A stretch of 64,000 nt of DNA, taken from JL08 sp963765555 (GTDB lineage Bacteria > Pseudomonadota > Alphaproteobacteria > Rhodobacterales > Rhodobacteraceae). This document shows, piece by piece, positions 36,585 to 47,702 of the stretch (position 1 is its first letter; every line of letters begins with the position of its first letter). The notes beneath the pieces were generated by a model that was not told the origin of the DNA, did no database searches, and saw only the letters and a list, made by a program, of their open reading frames with translations. Location: NCBI GenBank assembly GCA_963765555.1, contig CAVXWX010000012.1, positions 434,001-498,000 of the forward strand. Reading direction: 5' to 3'. The position numbers were made by a program, and so were the translations under genes.

Positions 36585-37673
36585 ATGGGCGCCTATATCC
36601 TTCGCAGGTTACTGCTGATCATTCCGACATTGTTCGGCATCATGGTGGTGAATTTCACGCTGACCCAGTTTGTGCCGGGCGGGCCGGTGGAACAGGCCAT
36701 TGCGCGCGCGCAGGGCGAAGGTGACGTGTTCGGCGGCTTTGCCGGTGGGGGTGCGGGCGATGCAGGCGCCACCGATTTCGCCGCCAGTGACAAATATGTC
36801 GGCGCGCGCGGGCTGCCGCCGGAATTTATCGAACAGCTTGAAAAGGAATTCGGCTTTGACAAGCCGCCGCTGGAACGGTTCGGCAATATGTTGTGGAACT
36901 ATATGCGGCTGGATTTCGGGCAAAGCTATTTCCGCTCGATCAGCGTGATTGATCTGGTGATGGAAAAGCTGCCCGTGTCGATCACCCTTGGCCTGTGGTC
37001 GACGATCATTGCCTATCTGGTGTCGATCCCGCTGGGCATCCGCAAGGCGGTGAAGGACGGCACGCCCTTTGATACATGGACCAGCGGTGCGATTATCGTG
37101 GCCTATGCGATCCCGGGGTTTTTGTTCGCGATCCTGTTGCTGGTGCTGCTGGCGGGGGGATCATATTGGCAGATATTTCCGCTGCGCGGCCTGACATCTG
37201 ACAATTTTTCCGAACTGTCCACATGGGGCAAGGTGGTGGATTACTCGTGGCACATCACGCTGCCGGTTCTGGCCTCGACCATATCGGCCTTTGCCACGCT
37301 GACATTGCTGACCAAGAACAGTTTTCTGGACGAGATCAAGAAACACTATGTGATGACAGCGCGGGCCAAGGGCTTGTCGGAACGACAGGTTCTGTACGGG
37401 CATGTATTCCGCAATGCGATGCTGATTGTGATCGCCGGTTTTCCGGCGGTGTTTATCGGCGTGTTCTTTGCCGGATCGCTGATCATTGAAACGATCTTTT
37501 CGCTGGACGGGCTGGGCCGCCTTGGGTTCGAGGCGGCGGTGGCGCGGGATTATCCGGTGATCTTTGGCACCTTGTTCATCTTCGGGCTGATTTCGCTGGT
37601 TGTCGGCATTCTGTCGGACATCATGTATGTGCTGGTGGACCCGCGCATCGATTTCGAACGGCGCGAGGGATAA
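36585..37673 (+). CDS. yejB: ABC peptide importer permease, YejB type
   Basis: A 362-residue inner-membrane permease. The N-terminus MGAYILRRLLLIIPTLFGIM is diagnostic for DppB/OppB-like subunits, and the coupling helix region reads RAKGLSERQVLYGHVFRNAM. An inserted soluble loop rich in glycine (GGFAGGGAGDAGATDF) follows the first helix, as in other YejB proteins. It overlaps yejE by one base, so translation is coupled. Confidence 0.94.
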   Translation: MGAYILRRLLLIIPTLFGIMVVNFTLTQFVPGGPVEQAIARAQGEGDVFGGFAGGGAGDAGATDFAASDKYVGARGLPPEFIEQLEKEFGFDKPPLERFGNMLWNYMRLDFGQSYFRSISVIDLVMEKLPVSITLGLWSTIIAYLVSIPLGIRKAVKDGTPFDTWTSGAIIVAYAIPGFLFAILLLVLLAGGSYWQIFPLRGLTSDNFSELSTWGKVVDYSWHITLPVLASTISAFATLTLLTKNSFLDEIKKHYVMTARAKGLSERQVLYGHVFRNAMLIVIAGFPAVFIGVFFAGSLIIETIFSLDGLGRLGFEAAVARDYPVIFGTLFIFGLISLVVGILSDIMYVLVDPRIDFERREG

Positions 37674-38775
37674 TGGCACTTTCTCCGCTGAACCAGCGCC
37701 GCTGGCGCAATTTCAAACGCAACCGGCGCGCCTATTGGTCGTTGATGATCTTTTCGGTGCTGTTCGGCCTGTCGCTGTTTGCCGAATTCATCGCCAATGA
37801 CAAACCGATCCTTGTGTCCTATCGCGGCGATTTTTACATGCCGGTGTTCAAATTCTATCCCGAAACCGAATTTGGCGGCGATTTCCAGACCGAGGCGATC
37901 TATCGCGATCCCGAAGTGGCGTGCCTGATCGAAACCGGCGGGCTGGAGATATGTCTGGATGATCCCGAAGCCACGATCGAAGATGCCGCCGATGGTGTGG
38001 TTGACGGGGAAGCGATCGAAAAAGGCTGGGCGATCTGGCCGCCGATCCCCTATTCCTACAAAACCGCCGTGGACCGCCCCGGCGCGGCCCCGCTGCCGCC
38101 CAATGCGGAAAACTGGCTGGGCACGGATGACACCAAACGCGATGTTCTGGCCCGCGTGATCCACGGATTCCGCCTGTCGATCCTGTTCACGCTGATGGTG
38201 ACGGCGGCGGCATCGCTGATCGGCATCGCGGCGGGCGCGGTGCAGGGGTATTTCGGCGGCTGGCTGGATCTGGTGTTCCAGCGGATCATTGAAATCTGGT
38301 CATCCACACCATCGCTTTACGTGATCATCATCATGTTCGCGGTGCTGGGGCGAAGTTTCTGGTTGCTGGTGTTTCTGCTGGTGCTGTTCAGCTGGACCAG
38401 TCTGGTGGGCGTGGTGCGCGCCGAATTCCTGCGGGCGCGCAATCTGGAATATGTGCGCGCGGCCAAGGCGCTGGGCGTGGGCAACATGACCATCATGTTC
38501 CGCCATATGCTGCCCAACGCGATGGTCGCGACGCTGACCATGCTGCCCTTTATCGTGACCGGCACCATCGCCACGCTGGCCAGTCTTGATTATCTGGGGT
38601 TCGGCTTGCCTGCCTCCTCCCCGTCGCTGGGCGAATTGACGTTGCAGGCCAAACAGAACCTGCAGGCCCCGTGGCTGGCCTTTACCGCGTTTACCGTCTT
38701 TGCGGTGATGCTGTCGCTGCTGGTGTTCATATTCGAAGGCATCCGCGATGCCTTTGATCCGCGAAAGACATTTAC

Positions 38776-38779
<4 letters not shown>
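37673..38779 (+). CDS. yejE: ABC peptide importer permease, YejE type
   Basis: A 368-residue permease of the OppC class. An N-terminal helix SLMIFSVLFGLSLFAEFIA is followed by a large periplasmic domain, then WLGTDDTKRDVLARVIHGF opens the permease domain, whose coupling motif is RAAKALGVGNMTIMFRHMLP. It ends in a four-base overlap with yejF. Confidence 0.94.
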
Positions 38780-40357
<1,578 letters not shown>

Positions 40358-40402
40358 GGCGCGTTAAGGCGGGGGCCCCGCACTGGGTCCGCGCCGGATT
40401 TT

Positions 40403-40427
40403 TCGAGTATTTCCGGACAAATGAAGA
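40403..40427. repeat. 25-bp dispersed motif, copy B
   Basis: It begins TCGAGTATTTCCGGACAAAT and differs from copy A (22137) at one position. It lies 45 bp after yejF and 18 bp before the end of the leftward hemN, the same convergent setting as copy A. Confidence 0.6.
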
Positions 40428-40444
40428 GGTGCGCTGCGCCCCGT

Positions 40445-41801
40445 TCAGATGGCCGAACTGTGCCCTGCCTTGTCAAGATCATAGGCATCCAGACTGCGCG
40501 CCATCATGCGTGTCAGCGCGCGCGCCTTGGGGGGCACGAACAGGCCGGTTTCATCGACATGGACCATATCGGGAAACTGGGTGGCGACCCCGTCCAGCAT
40601 CTGCATCACCTGGCTTTGGCTGGTGCCGAAACGGTTGGTGATATCGGCCAGATCAATGCGGAAATCGCACATCAGCGCCTCGATCATGCGGGCGCGCAAT
40701 TTGTCGTCATCGCTGAACACATGGCCGCGCGCGGTGGAAAACCGCCCGTCGCGGATGGCGCCGGTATGGGCCGAGGTGGCGGGCGCGTTCTGGGCATAGC
40801 CTTGCGGGAAGCGCGAGATCGAGGACGCGCCGACGCCGATCAGAACATCGGAGGTGTCATCGGTGTAGCCTTGGAAGTTGCGCCGCAACGTGCCGGCCTT
40901 TTTCGCACGGCTGAGCCCGTCGGATTTTGTGGCGAAGTGATCGATGCCGATTTCTTCGTAATTGTCCCACATGAACAGGCGGCGGGCGGTTTCGAACAGG
41001 TCGAGCCGTTCGGCGGTGTGGGCAGCGCATCGGACGGGATCATCGACTGGCGGCGTGCCATCCACGGCACATGCGCATAGCCGTAAAGCGCAACCCGGTC
41101 CGGGTTGAGCGACAGGAGTTTCTGCACCGAGGTTGTCATGCGTTCCTGCGTCTGATGCGGCAGGCCGAACAGGATATCGGCGTTCAGGCTGGCCACGCCG
41201 CGTTCGCGGATCATGTCGGCGGCGTCGCGGGTGACGTCATAGCCCTGAATCCGGCCGATCGTCTGCTGGATTTCCTCGTCAAAATCCTGCACCCCGATCG
41301 AGGCGCGGTTCATGCCCGACGCGGCCAGCGCATCAAGCCGCGCTTCATCGATTTCGTTGGGGTCGATTTCGACCGAGAATTCGGCGTTTTCGCCCAAGCG
41401 GGGCGACATCGAATATCGTGCCGGCCAGATCCTGCATCATGGAAGGGGCCAACAAGCGTCGGCGTGCCGCCGCCCCAGTGCAGGCGGTTCAGCGTCACAC
41501 CCTGCGGCAATGCCTGTTTCAGCAGGGCCAGTTCCGATTTGAGGGTTTCGAGATAGGCCTGCACCGGTCGGTCGCTTTGTGTGCCCTGGGTGCGGCAGGC
41601 GCAAAACCAGCACAACCGGCGGCAAAACGGCACATGGATATAAAGCGATATGGAGGCCCCGGGAGCAATGGCGCGGACCCAATCTGTGAAATGATCCGCA
41701 CCCACATCATTGCTGAAATGGGGTGCCGTGGGATAGCTGGTATAGCGTGGCACTTTCGCGTCAAAAAGACCCAGCTTGGCCAATTGTGTTTTTGTTTCCA
41801 T
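40445..41801 (-). CDS. hemN: Oxygen-independent coproporphyrinogen III dehydrogenase (three apparent indels)
   Basis: Radical-SAM enzyme making protoporphyrinogen IX without oxygen. The start is METKTQLAKLGLFDAKVPRY, the iron-sulfur motif is HVPFCRRLCWFCAC (CX3CX2C), and further family sequence is RLHWGGGTPTL, FSVEIDPNEIDEARLDALAA, NRASIGVQDFDEEIQQTIG, LFGLPHQTQERMTTSV, YEEIGIDHFATKSDGL and RRNFQGYTDD. Extra bases near 41453 and 41392 and a missing base near 41014 split it. Corrected it has about 451 residues, normal. It diverges from fnrL with one FNR box between, suggesting induction when oxygen is low. Confidence 0.9.
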
Positions 41802-41836
41802 GGGAATACTTTAGAAGATGTACGACCGGTACTTCT

Positions 41837-41850
41837 TTGACCTAGATCAA
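41837..41850. promoter_or_regulatory. FNR box shared by hemN and fnrL
   Basis: TTGACCTAGATCAA is a perfect TTGA-N6-TCAA site. Its centre is about 42 bp upstream of the hemN start codon and about 20 bp upstream of the fnrL start codon. The placement suits activation of hemN and repression of fnrL by its own product. Confidence 0.85.
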
Positions 41851-41863
41851 GCGCGAACAGAAT

Positions 41864-42620
41864 ATGCCCCAGGCCAAGACAACGCAGTTGAATGAATTGT
41901 CGCAGGAATGCAGCGACTGCCCGATTCGGCATCGGGCTGTCTGCGCGCGGTGTGAGAGCGACGAGTTGGAACGTCTGGAAGATATCAAGTATTACCGCGT
42001 CTTACGAAGCCGGACAGACGATTATCTGGTCCGGCGACCGGATGGAATTCGTCGCCTCGGTCGTGAGCGGGATCGCCACGCTGACCCAGACGATGGAAGA
42101 CGGGCGCACCCAGATGGTGGGCCTGTTGCTGCCATCCGATTTTGTCGGGCGTCCGGGGCGCGAGGGTGCGGCCTATAACGTGATTGCGACAACCGATCTG
42201 GTGATGTGCTGTTTCCGCAAGAAACCGTTCGAGGATATGATCCAGACCACCCCGCATATCGCCCATCGTTTGCTGGAAATGACGCTGGATGAACTGGATG
42301 CGGCCCGCGAATGGATGCTGGTGCTGGGGCGCAAGACGGCGCGCGAAAAGATCGCCAGCCTGCTGAGCATCATTGCCCGCCGCGACGCGACGCTGAAAGT
42401 GGTCGGGACAGACGGGCCACTGGTGTTCGATCTGCCGCTGACCCGCGAGGCGATGGCGGATTATCTGGGTCTGACGCTGGAAACGGTCAGCCGCCAGATG
42501 TCGGCGCTGAAGAAAGAGGGCGTGATCCTTCTGGAAGGCAAGCGCCACGTCACCGTGCCGGATATGTCGCGTCTGATGGACGAGGCGGGCGACGACAGCG
42601 ATGGCGGTATGCTGGCCTGA
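41864..42620 (+). CDS. fnrL: FnrL anaerobic regulator (one apparent frameshift)
   Basis: Crp/Fnr family activator that senses oxygen through a 4Fe-4S cluster. The N-terminus holds the ligand cysteines CSDCPIRHRAVCARC; after an extra base near 41999 the effector domain continues YEAGQTIIWSGDRMEFVASV, and the DNA-binding helix is LTREAMADYLGLTLETVSRQ with MSALKKEGVI. ETVSR matches the TTGAT half-site contacts of FNR. The corrected length is about 251 residues. It is surrounded by FNR boxes upstream of hemN, the stress protein, ccoN and ccoG, its probable regulon. Confidence 0.92.
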
Positions 42621-43101
42621 TCCGTTGACCGGCGCGGTTCTGCGACGGGCGCGCCCTGAAGATTTGCAAAACATGAGTACGCTGTGCCTGCGATCCAAGG
42701 CACATTGGGGGTATGACGACCGTTTCATGGCCGCGTGCCGCGTGGAACTGACGTTGACTCCACAGGATATTCAGAACAGTGCATTGGCCGTTCTAGAGGA
42801 CAAGGCCGCTCTGATCGGGGTTGTACAGGTCGCACGGCATGGGGGCGAAACCCATCTGGAAAAGCTGTTTGTCGATCCCGACCATATGGGGCGGGGGCAC
42901 GGCACACGCATGATGCACTGGGCCGTGCAACAGGCCCGCGCGGCAGGGGCCGACGCGATGATGATCGAGGCCGATCCGGATGCAGCAGCGTTTTACGAAA
43001 GATACGGCGCGCACCACATCGGGTCCGCGCCGTCAGGGTCTGTCAAAGGGCGGCGATTGCCGCTGCTCCGCTTGCCCTTGTCGGGCGTCAGTGCGCCATG
43101 A
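42601..43101 (+). CDS. GNAT family N-acetyltransferase
   Basis: A 166-residue acetyltransferase: LRRARPEDLQNMSTLCLRSK at the start, VQVARHGGETHLEKLFVDPD and MGRGHGTRMMHWAVQQARAA (the acetyl-CoA pyrophosphate loop), and DPDAAAFYERYGAHHIGSAP near the end. It overlaps the fnrL stop by 20 bp and so is probably co-transcribed with it. The substrate is unknown. It converges with the stress protein gene. Confidence 0.85.
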   Translation: MAVCWPDPLTGAVLRRARPEDLQNMSTLCLRSKAHWGYDDRFMAACRVELTLTPQDIQNSALAVLEDKAALIGVVQVARHGGETHLEKLFVDPDHMGRGHGTRMMHWAVQQARAAGADAMMIEADPDAAAFYERYGAHHIGSAPSGSVKGRRLPLLRLPLSGVSAP

Positions 43102-43927
43102 ACACCGGCACTTTGGCCTGTTCCAGCATATAGCGGGTGGCCCCGCCCAGGATCGCTTCGCGCAGGCGGGAATGGCCATAGGCCCCCATCACCACCATAT
43201 CAGCGTCCACATCGGTGACGTGCCGGTTCAGAATATCCGACACCCGCGGCATGGTTTTGCTGAGCACGTCGATTTCGCAATGGACGCCGTGGCGCGACAG
43301 CATCTGTGACAGCGGCCCGCCCGGATCGGACCGGTCCTGTCCGTGGGTGGGCGGATCGATCACCACGATATGGACGGCATCCGCAGCCTTGAGCAAGGGC
43401 AGAGCGGCGCGGATTGCCACAAGGGCTTCGGCGCTTTGGTTCCAGCCGACCACGATACGTTTGGGTTTTGTGAACGGGGCCTTGCCCATCGGCACGACAA
43501 GAACCGGTGCGCGACCTTCGAACAATGCGGCCTCGACCACGGCTTCGACCTCGGGGCCCTGTTCGTTTCCGTAAGGCTGCGGCAGGATCACCAGATCGGA
43601 AAACCGCGCGGGCAAGGCCACATGGCGGCCCAGATCGGCCAGTGCGGCCACAGCCGTGTCACTGGCCCAGCGTGCATCGGACTGTTTCAGCTTTTTCCTG
43701 GCCAGCGCATCCAGTTCTTCCGCTTCGTTCTGGGCGCGGGTGATGGTTTCCTGCAGGATCATGGCGTTGGCACCGGCATAATAATACCCGACCTGACTGC
43801 GATCCACGCCCAGCGACAACACGTCGATATGGGCGTCTTCTGTACCGGCAAGCGCGATGGCCTGATCCAGTGGCTCGTTTAAAAGCTGCGTATCCGTCAG
43901 CACGGTCAAAAGCGATTTGTAGCTCAT
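43088..43927 (-). CDS. Universal stress protein, tandem UspA domains
   Basis: A 279-residue protein with two Usp domains. The second contains the ATP-binding pattern VMGAYGHSRLREAILGGATR, near GX2GX9GST/N; the first is degenerate. It is divergent from ccoN, and the FNR box at 43986 is placed for its promoter, so low-oxygen induction is likely. Usp genes next to fnrL and ccoN are common in this bacterial group. Confidence 0.88.
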   Translation of the reverse strand: MSYKSLLTVLTDTQLLNEPLDQAIALAGTEDAHIDVLSLGVDRSQVGYYYAGANAMILQETITRAQNEAEELDALARKKLKQSDARWASDTAVAALADLGRHVALPARFSDLVILPQPYGNEQGPEVEAVVEAALFEGRAPVLVVPMGKAPFTKPKRIVVGWNQSAEALVAIRAALPLLKAADAVHIVVIDPPTHGQDRSDPGGPLSQMLSRHGVHCEIDVLSKTMPRVSDILNRHVTDVDADMVVMGAYGHSRLREAILGGATRYMLEQAKVPVFMAH

Positions 43928-43985
43928 GGACCTCTCCTTTGTTGGCTTTCTGATTCGACCCTAGTGCGCCGGCGCGTGCGCTACC

Positions 43986-43999
43986 TTGACTCGGATCAA
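43986..43999. promoter_or_regulatory. FNR box 1 in the usp/ccoN intergenic region
   Basis: TTGACTCGGATCAA, a perfect TTGA-N6-TCAA match. Its centre is about 65 bp before the stress protein start codon, suiting leftward activation. Confidence 0.85.
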
Positions 44000-44017
44000 T
44001 ACGAATGCGCCGCAGTG

Positions 44018-44031
44018 TTGATGCAGATCAA
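44018..44031. promoter_or_regulatory. FNR box 2 in the usp/ccoN intergenic region
   Basis: TTGATGCAGATCAA, a perfect match, 32 bp from box 1 centre to centre. Its centre is about 100 bp before the ccoN start, suiting rightward activation of ccoNOQP. Confidence 0.88.
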
Positions 44032-44123
44032 GGCACCGGGACGGTGTTCGGCCCAAAACACCCCTAGTCTAAATCCGTTTTTCGCGACGACGAATCGCGA
44101 ACGACATGACGAAGGGACGAAGG

Positions 44124-45728
44124 ATGTCGAATTATATCAAGCTTGTAGCGCTTGGTCTGGTCACGCTGTTTGCGATGATCGCGACCAATTATGCGCGCGA
44201 TGTGGCGTATCAGGTGCACGCCGTTATCATCATGTTGGTGGCAGGCGGTCTGTTTTTGCACACGCTGCGCCGTACCGGCGAAGCGATGGTGCCTGCACCG
44301 GCCAACGAATACATGGACGGAGTTGTACGGGCAGGGGTTATTGCCACGGCACTATGGGGGGTCGTCGGCTTCCTTGTTGGCGTTGTTATTGCCTTTCAGC
44401 TTGCCTTTCCGGCGCTTAATCTGGACCTGCTGCAAGGCTATGGCAACTTTGGCCGCCTGCGGCCGCTGCACACATCAGCGGTGATTTTCGCGTTTGGCGG
44501 CAACGCCCTGATTGCGACATCGTTCTTTGTTGTGCAGCGCACCAGCGCGGCGCGGCTTTGGGGCGGCAATCTGGCTTGGTTCGTGTTCTGGGGCTACCAG
44601 TTGTTTATCGTACTGGCCGCAACCGGCTATCTGCTGGGCGGAACCCAATCCAAGGAATACGCCGAGCCTGAATGGTATGTCGATCTGTGGCTGACCATTG
44701 TCTGGGTCGCCTATCTGGGCGTGTTTCTGGGCACCCTGATCAAACGGAAAGAGCCGCATATCTATGTGGCCAACTGGTTCTACCTTGCGTTTATCGTCAC
44801 GGTGGCAATGCTGCATGTGGTCAACAACATCAGCATTCCGGTGTCGATCTGGGGGTCCAAATCGGTACAGGTGTTCAGCGGTGTGCAGGATGCGATGGTG
44901 CAGTGGTGGTATGGCCACAACGCCGTGGGCTTTTTCCTGACAGCCGGTTTCCTTGGCATGATGTACTACTTCGTGCCCAAGCAGGCCGAACGCCCCGTGT
45001 TCAGCTATAAACTGTCGATCATCCACTTCTGGGCGCTGATCTTCCTGTATATCTGGGCCGGTCCGCACCACTTGCATTACACCGCGTTGCCGGATTGGGC
45101 CTCGACCCTTGGCATGGTGTTCTCGATCGTGCTGTGGATGCCCAGCTGGGGCGGTATGATCAACGGTCTGATGACGCTGTCTGGCGCATGGGACAAGCTG
45201 CGCACCGATCCGGTGATCCGGATGATGGTGATTTCGATCGGGTTCTACGGCATGTCGACCTTTGAAGGTCCGATGATGTCGATCCGCGCGGTCAACTCGC
45301 TGTCGCACTATACCGACTGGACCATTGGCCACGTGCATTCCGGTGCTTTGGGCTGGAACGGCATGATCACCTTTGGTGCGCTGTACTATCTGGTGCCGGT
45401 GCTGTGGAAACGCGAACGTCTTTATTCGCTGTCTCTGGTCAGCTGGCACTTCTGGCTCGCCACGATCGGTATCGTTCTTTATGCGGCGTCGATGTGGGTG
45501 ACAGGCATCATGGAAGGCCTGATGTGGCGCGAAGTGGATGCCAACGGATTCCTCGTGAACTCGTTCGCCGACACTGTGGCTGCCAAATTCCCGATGTACG
45601 TGGTGCGCGGTCTTGGCGGGGTCATGTTCCTCGGTGGGGCGCTGATCATGTGCTATAACTTGTGGATGACTGTGAAAGGCAGCCCGGCCAAAGAGGCCAG
45701 CCTGTCCACAGCCGTTCCGGCCGAATAA
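44124..45728 (+). CDS. ccoN: cbb3-type cytochrome c oxidase subunit I
   Basis: Catalytic subunit with low-spin haem b and the haem b3-CuB oxygen-reduction site, inner membrane, about 12 helices. Metal-binding histidines are seen in FGRLRPLHTSAVIFAFGGNA, WWYGHNAVGFFLTAGFLG, WAGPHHLHYTALPDW and IGHVHSGALGWNG. The ATG at 44124 with GAAGGG eight bases upstream is preferred to 44106. The protein is about 534 residues. It heads ccoNOQP; low-oxygen activation by FnrL is inferred from the FNR box upstream. Confidence 0.96.
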   Translation: MSNYIKLVALGLVTLFAMIATNYARDVAYQVHAVIIMLVAGGLFLHTLRRTGEAMVPAPANEYMDGVVRAGVIATALWGVVGFLVGVVIAFQLAFPALNLDLLQGYGNFGRLRPLHTSAVIFAFGGNALIATSFFVVQRTSAARLWGGNLAWFVFWGYQLFIVLAATGYLLGGTQSKEYAEPEWYVDLWLTIVWVAYLGVFLGTLIKRKEPHIYVANWFYLAFIVTVAMLHVVNNISIPVSIWGSKSVQVFSGVQDAMVQWWYGHNAVGFFLTAGFLGMMYYFVPKQAERPVFSYKLSIIHFWALIFLYIWAGPHHLHYTALPDWASTLGMVFSIVLWMPSWGGMINGLMTLSGAWDKLRTDPVIRMMVISIGFYGMSTFEGPMMSIRAVNSLSHYTDWTIGHVHSGALGWNGMITFGALYYLVPVLWKRERLYSLSLVSWHFWLATIGIVLYAASMWVTGIMEGLMWREVDANGFLVNSFADTVAAKFPMYVVRGLGGVMFLGGALIMCYNLWMTVKGSPAKEASLSTAVPAE

Positions 45729-45742
45729 GGAGGCCAGACAAA

Positions 45743-46468
45743 ATGGCAATTCTCGACAAACATAAAATCCTCGAGACCAACGCGACCCTTTTGCTGATCT
45801 TCAGCTTTCTGGTCGTGACCATCGGGGGGATCGTGCAGATCGCCCCACTGTTCTGGCTGGAAAACACCATCGAGGAAGTAGAGGGCATGCGCCCCTACAC
45901 CCCGCTGGAGCTGACCGGCCGCGACATCTACATCCGCGAAGGTTGCTATGTGTGCCACAGCCAGATGATCCGCCCCATGCGGGACGAGGTGGAACGCTAT
46001 GGCCACTATTCGCTGGCGGCTGAATCGATGTACGACCATCCGTTCCAGTGGGGCTCCAAACGGACCGGGCCGGATCTGGCGCGGGTCGGCGGGCGCTATT
46101 CGGATGACTGGCACGTGGACCACCTGCGTGATCCGCAATCGGTTGTGCCGGAATCGGTGATGCCGAAATACGGCTTCCTCGAGCGGACGATGATCGAGCC
46201 GGCCTATGTGGCAGACCTGATGTCGACCCATGCGCTGGTTGGTGTGCCCTACACCGACGAGATGATCGAAAACGCCGCGGCGGATTTCGAGGCGCAGGCC
46301 GATCCCGACAGTGACTATGACGGGTTGCTGGAACGCTATGCCAAGGCGCAGGTGCGCAATTTCGATGGCAGTCCCGGTATTTCCGAAGCGGATGCGCTGA
46401 TTGCCTATCTGCAGATGTTGGGCACGCTGGTCGATTTTTCGACCTTCACGCCTGACGCAAGCCGGTAA
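45743..46468 (+). CDS. ccoO: cbb3-type oxidase subunit II, monohaem cytochrome c
   Basis: A 241-residue cytochrome c subunit passing electrons from CcoP to CcoN. One N-terminal helix TLLLIFSFLVVTIGGIVQI anchors it; the haem motif is EGCYVCHSQMIRPMRDE, and LLERYAKAQVRNF and IAYLQMLGTLVDF are typical of the C-terminus. GGAGG lies upstream of the ATG at 45743; the longer frame from 45662 overlaps ccoN and is not used. Confidence 0.96.
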   Translation: MAILDKHKILETNATLLLIFSFLVVTIGGIVQIAPLFWLENTIEEVEGMRPYTPLELTGRDIYIREGCYVCHSQMIRPMRDEVERYGHYSLAAESMYDHPFQWGSKRTGPDLARVGGRYSDDWHVDHLRDPQSVVPESVMPKYGFLERTMIEPAYVADLMSTHALVGVPYTDEMIENAAADFEAQADPDSDYDGLLERYAKAQVRNFDGSPGISEADALIAYLQMLGTLVDFSTFTPDASR

Positions 46469-46482
46469 GGGGGACAGATCCA

Positions 46483-46674
46483 ATGGAAACCTATTCTCTG
46501 TTACGGGAATTTGCCGATAGCTGGATGCTGTTGCTGTTGTTCACCGTGTTTGTGGGGGTTGTTCTTTGGGTGTTCCGCCCGGGCAGCACCGCCACCTACA
46601 AGGATACGGCCAACATCCCGTTCCGCCATGAAGATAAACCCGCCACATCCAAAGAAGAGGAGGCGCGGCCATGA
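46483..46674 (+). CDS. ccoQ: cbb3-type oxidase subunit CcoQ
   Basis: A 63-residue one-helix protein that stabilises the oxidase complex. The helix WMLLLLFTVFVGVVLWVFRP is followed by a polar tail ending EEEARP. It overlaps the ccoP start by four bases. Confidence 0.92.
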   Translation: METYSLLREFADSWMLLLLFTVFVGVVLWVFRPGSTATYKDTANIPFRHEDKPATSKEEEARP

Positions 46675-47543
46675 GTAAACCATCCAAAAAGTTCGACGAC
46701 GATCCGAACACCACAGGTCACACTTGGGACGGAATCGAGGAATTCGACAATCCGATGCCGCGTTGGTGGCTGTGGACCTTCTATGCCACGATCGTCTGGG
46801 CCATTGGCTATACCATCGCCTATCCGGCATGGCCGATGGTGTCCAAGGCAACGGCGGGCGTACTGGGCTATTCCACCCGCGCCGAAGTGGCCAAGGACAT
46901 TGCGGCCGTCACCGAGGCGAACGACGCGATCAACACGCAGCTTGCCAGCGTCGATATCGCCGACATTCCCGGCAATCCGGAACTGGAAAACTATGCGATC
47001 CAGGCCGGTGGCGCGGTGTTCCGCACATGGTGTGCGCAATGCCACGGGTCCGGAGGTGCAGGTGTGCAGGCGTCGGGCTATCCCAACCTGCTGGATGACG
47101 ACTGGCTTTGGGGGGGCGATATGGAAGCCATCACCACCACCATCCGCCACGGTATCCGCAACGAGGATGACGATGATGCGCGCTGGTCGGAAATGCCTGC
47201 CTTTGGCGACATTCTGGAGGCCGAAGAAATCGAGCAGGTGGTCAACTTTGTGACCTCCATCTCGGGCGGTACTCCGATGGATGCGGGCATGGTTGAGGCC
47301 GGTGCCGTTGTGTACGAAGACAATTGTTCGTCGTGCCACGGTGAAAACGGCATGGGCGACCGCGAACAGGGTGCACCCAACCTGACCGATGCCATCTGGT
47401 TGTATGGCGGAGATCACGACACGCTGGTCGAAACCGTGGCCTATAGCCGTTTCGGTGTCATGCCGCCGTGGTCCGAACGTCTGAGCGAGGCGCAAATCCG
47501 CGCTGTTGCAACCTATGTCCACTCGCGCGGGGGCGGCGAATAA
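46671..47543 (+). CDS. ccoP: cbb3-type oxidase subunit III, dihaem cytochrome c
   Basis: A 290-residue entry point for electrons. The N-terminal TGHTWDGIEEFDNPMPRWWL is diagnostic, one membrane helix follows, and two haem-binding motifs are RTWCAQCHGSGGAG and EDNCSSCHGENGMG. The axial methionines are probably in WSEMPAFGD and GVMPPWSERLS. It is the last gene of the operon and is followed by a strong terminator. Confidence 0.96.
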   Translation: MSKPSKKFDDDPNTTGHTWDGIEEFDNPMPRWWLWTFYATIVWAIGYTIAYPAWPMVSKATAGVLGYSTRAEVAKDIAAVTEANDAINTQLASVDIADIPGNPELENYAIQAGGAVFRTWCAQCHGSGGAGVQASGYPNLLDDDWLWGGDMEAITTTIRHGIRNEDDDDARWSEMPAFGDILEAEEIEQVVNFVTSISGGTPMDAGMVEAGAVVYEDNCSSCHGENGMGDREQGAPNLTDAIWLYGGDHDTLVETVAYSRFGVMPPWSERLSEAQIRAVATYVHSRGGGE

Positions 47544-47595
47544 CGCCCTTGCGATCCTGATACCTGCGGATTGTCCTTCGGCGATCTGCAGGGTC

Positions 47596-47654
47596 CGGCA
47601 CCGGCTTTGCGATCTGTTCGCGCGTTTCCTGCAAAGCCGGTGCCGTTTTCTTTT
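47596..47654 (+). terminator. Strong intrinsic terminator after ccoP
   Basis: A perfect 15-bp stem (CGGCACCGGCTTTGC with its complement) around a 20-base loop, then TTTTCTTTT. It ends the ccoNOQP transcript. Confidence 0.9.
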
Positions 47655-47702
47655 CTCACAGGGCTGGAATGTCGTGGTCTGATTGGCCGCGCTGTTGCGT
47701 GG

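Noticed and set aside
44475..45749. Long antisense frame opposite ccoN (424 codons)
   Set aside because: Shadow of ccoN codon bias; composition is abnormal and no ribosome site was seen.
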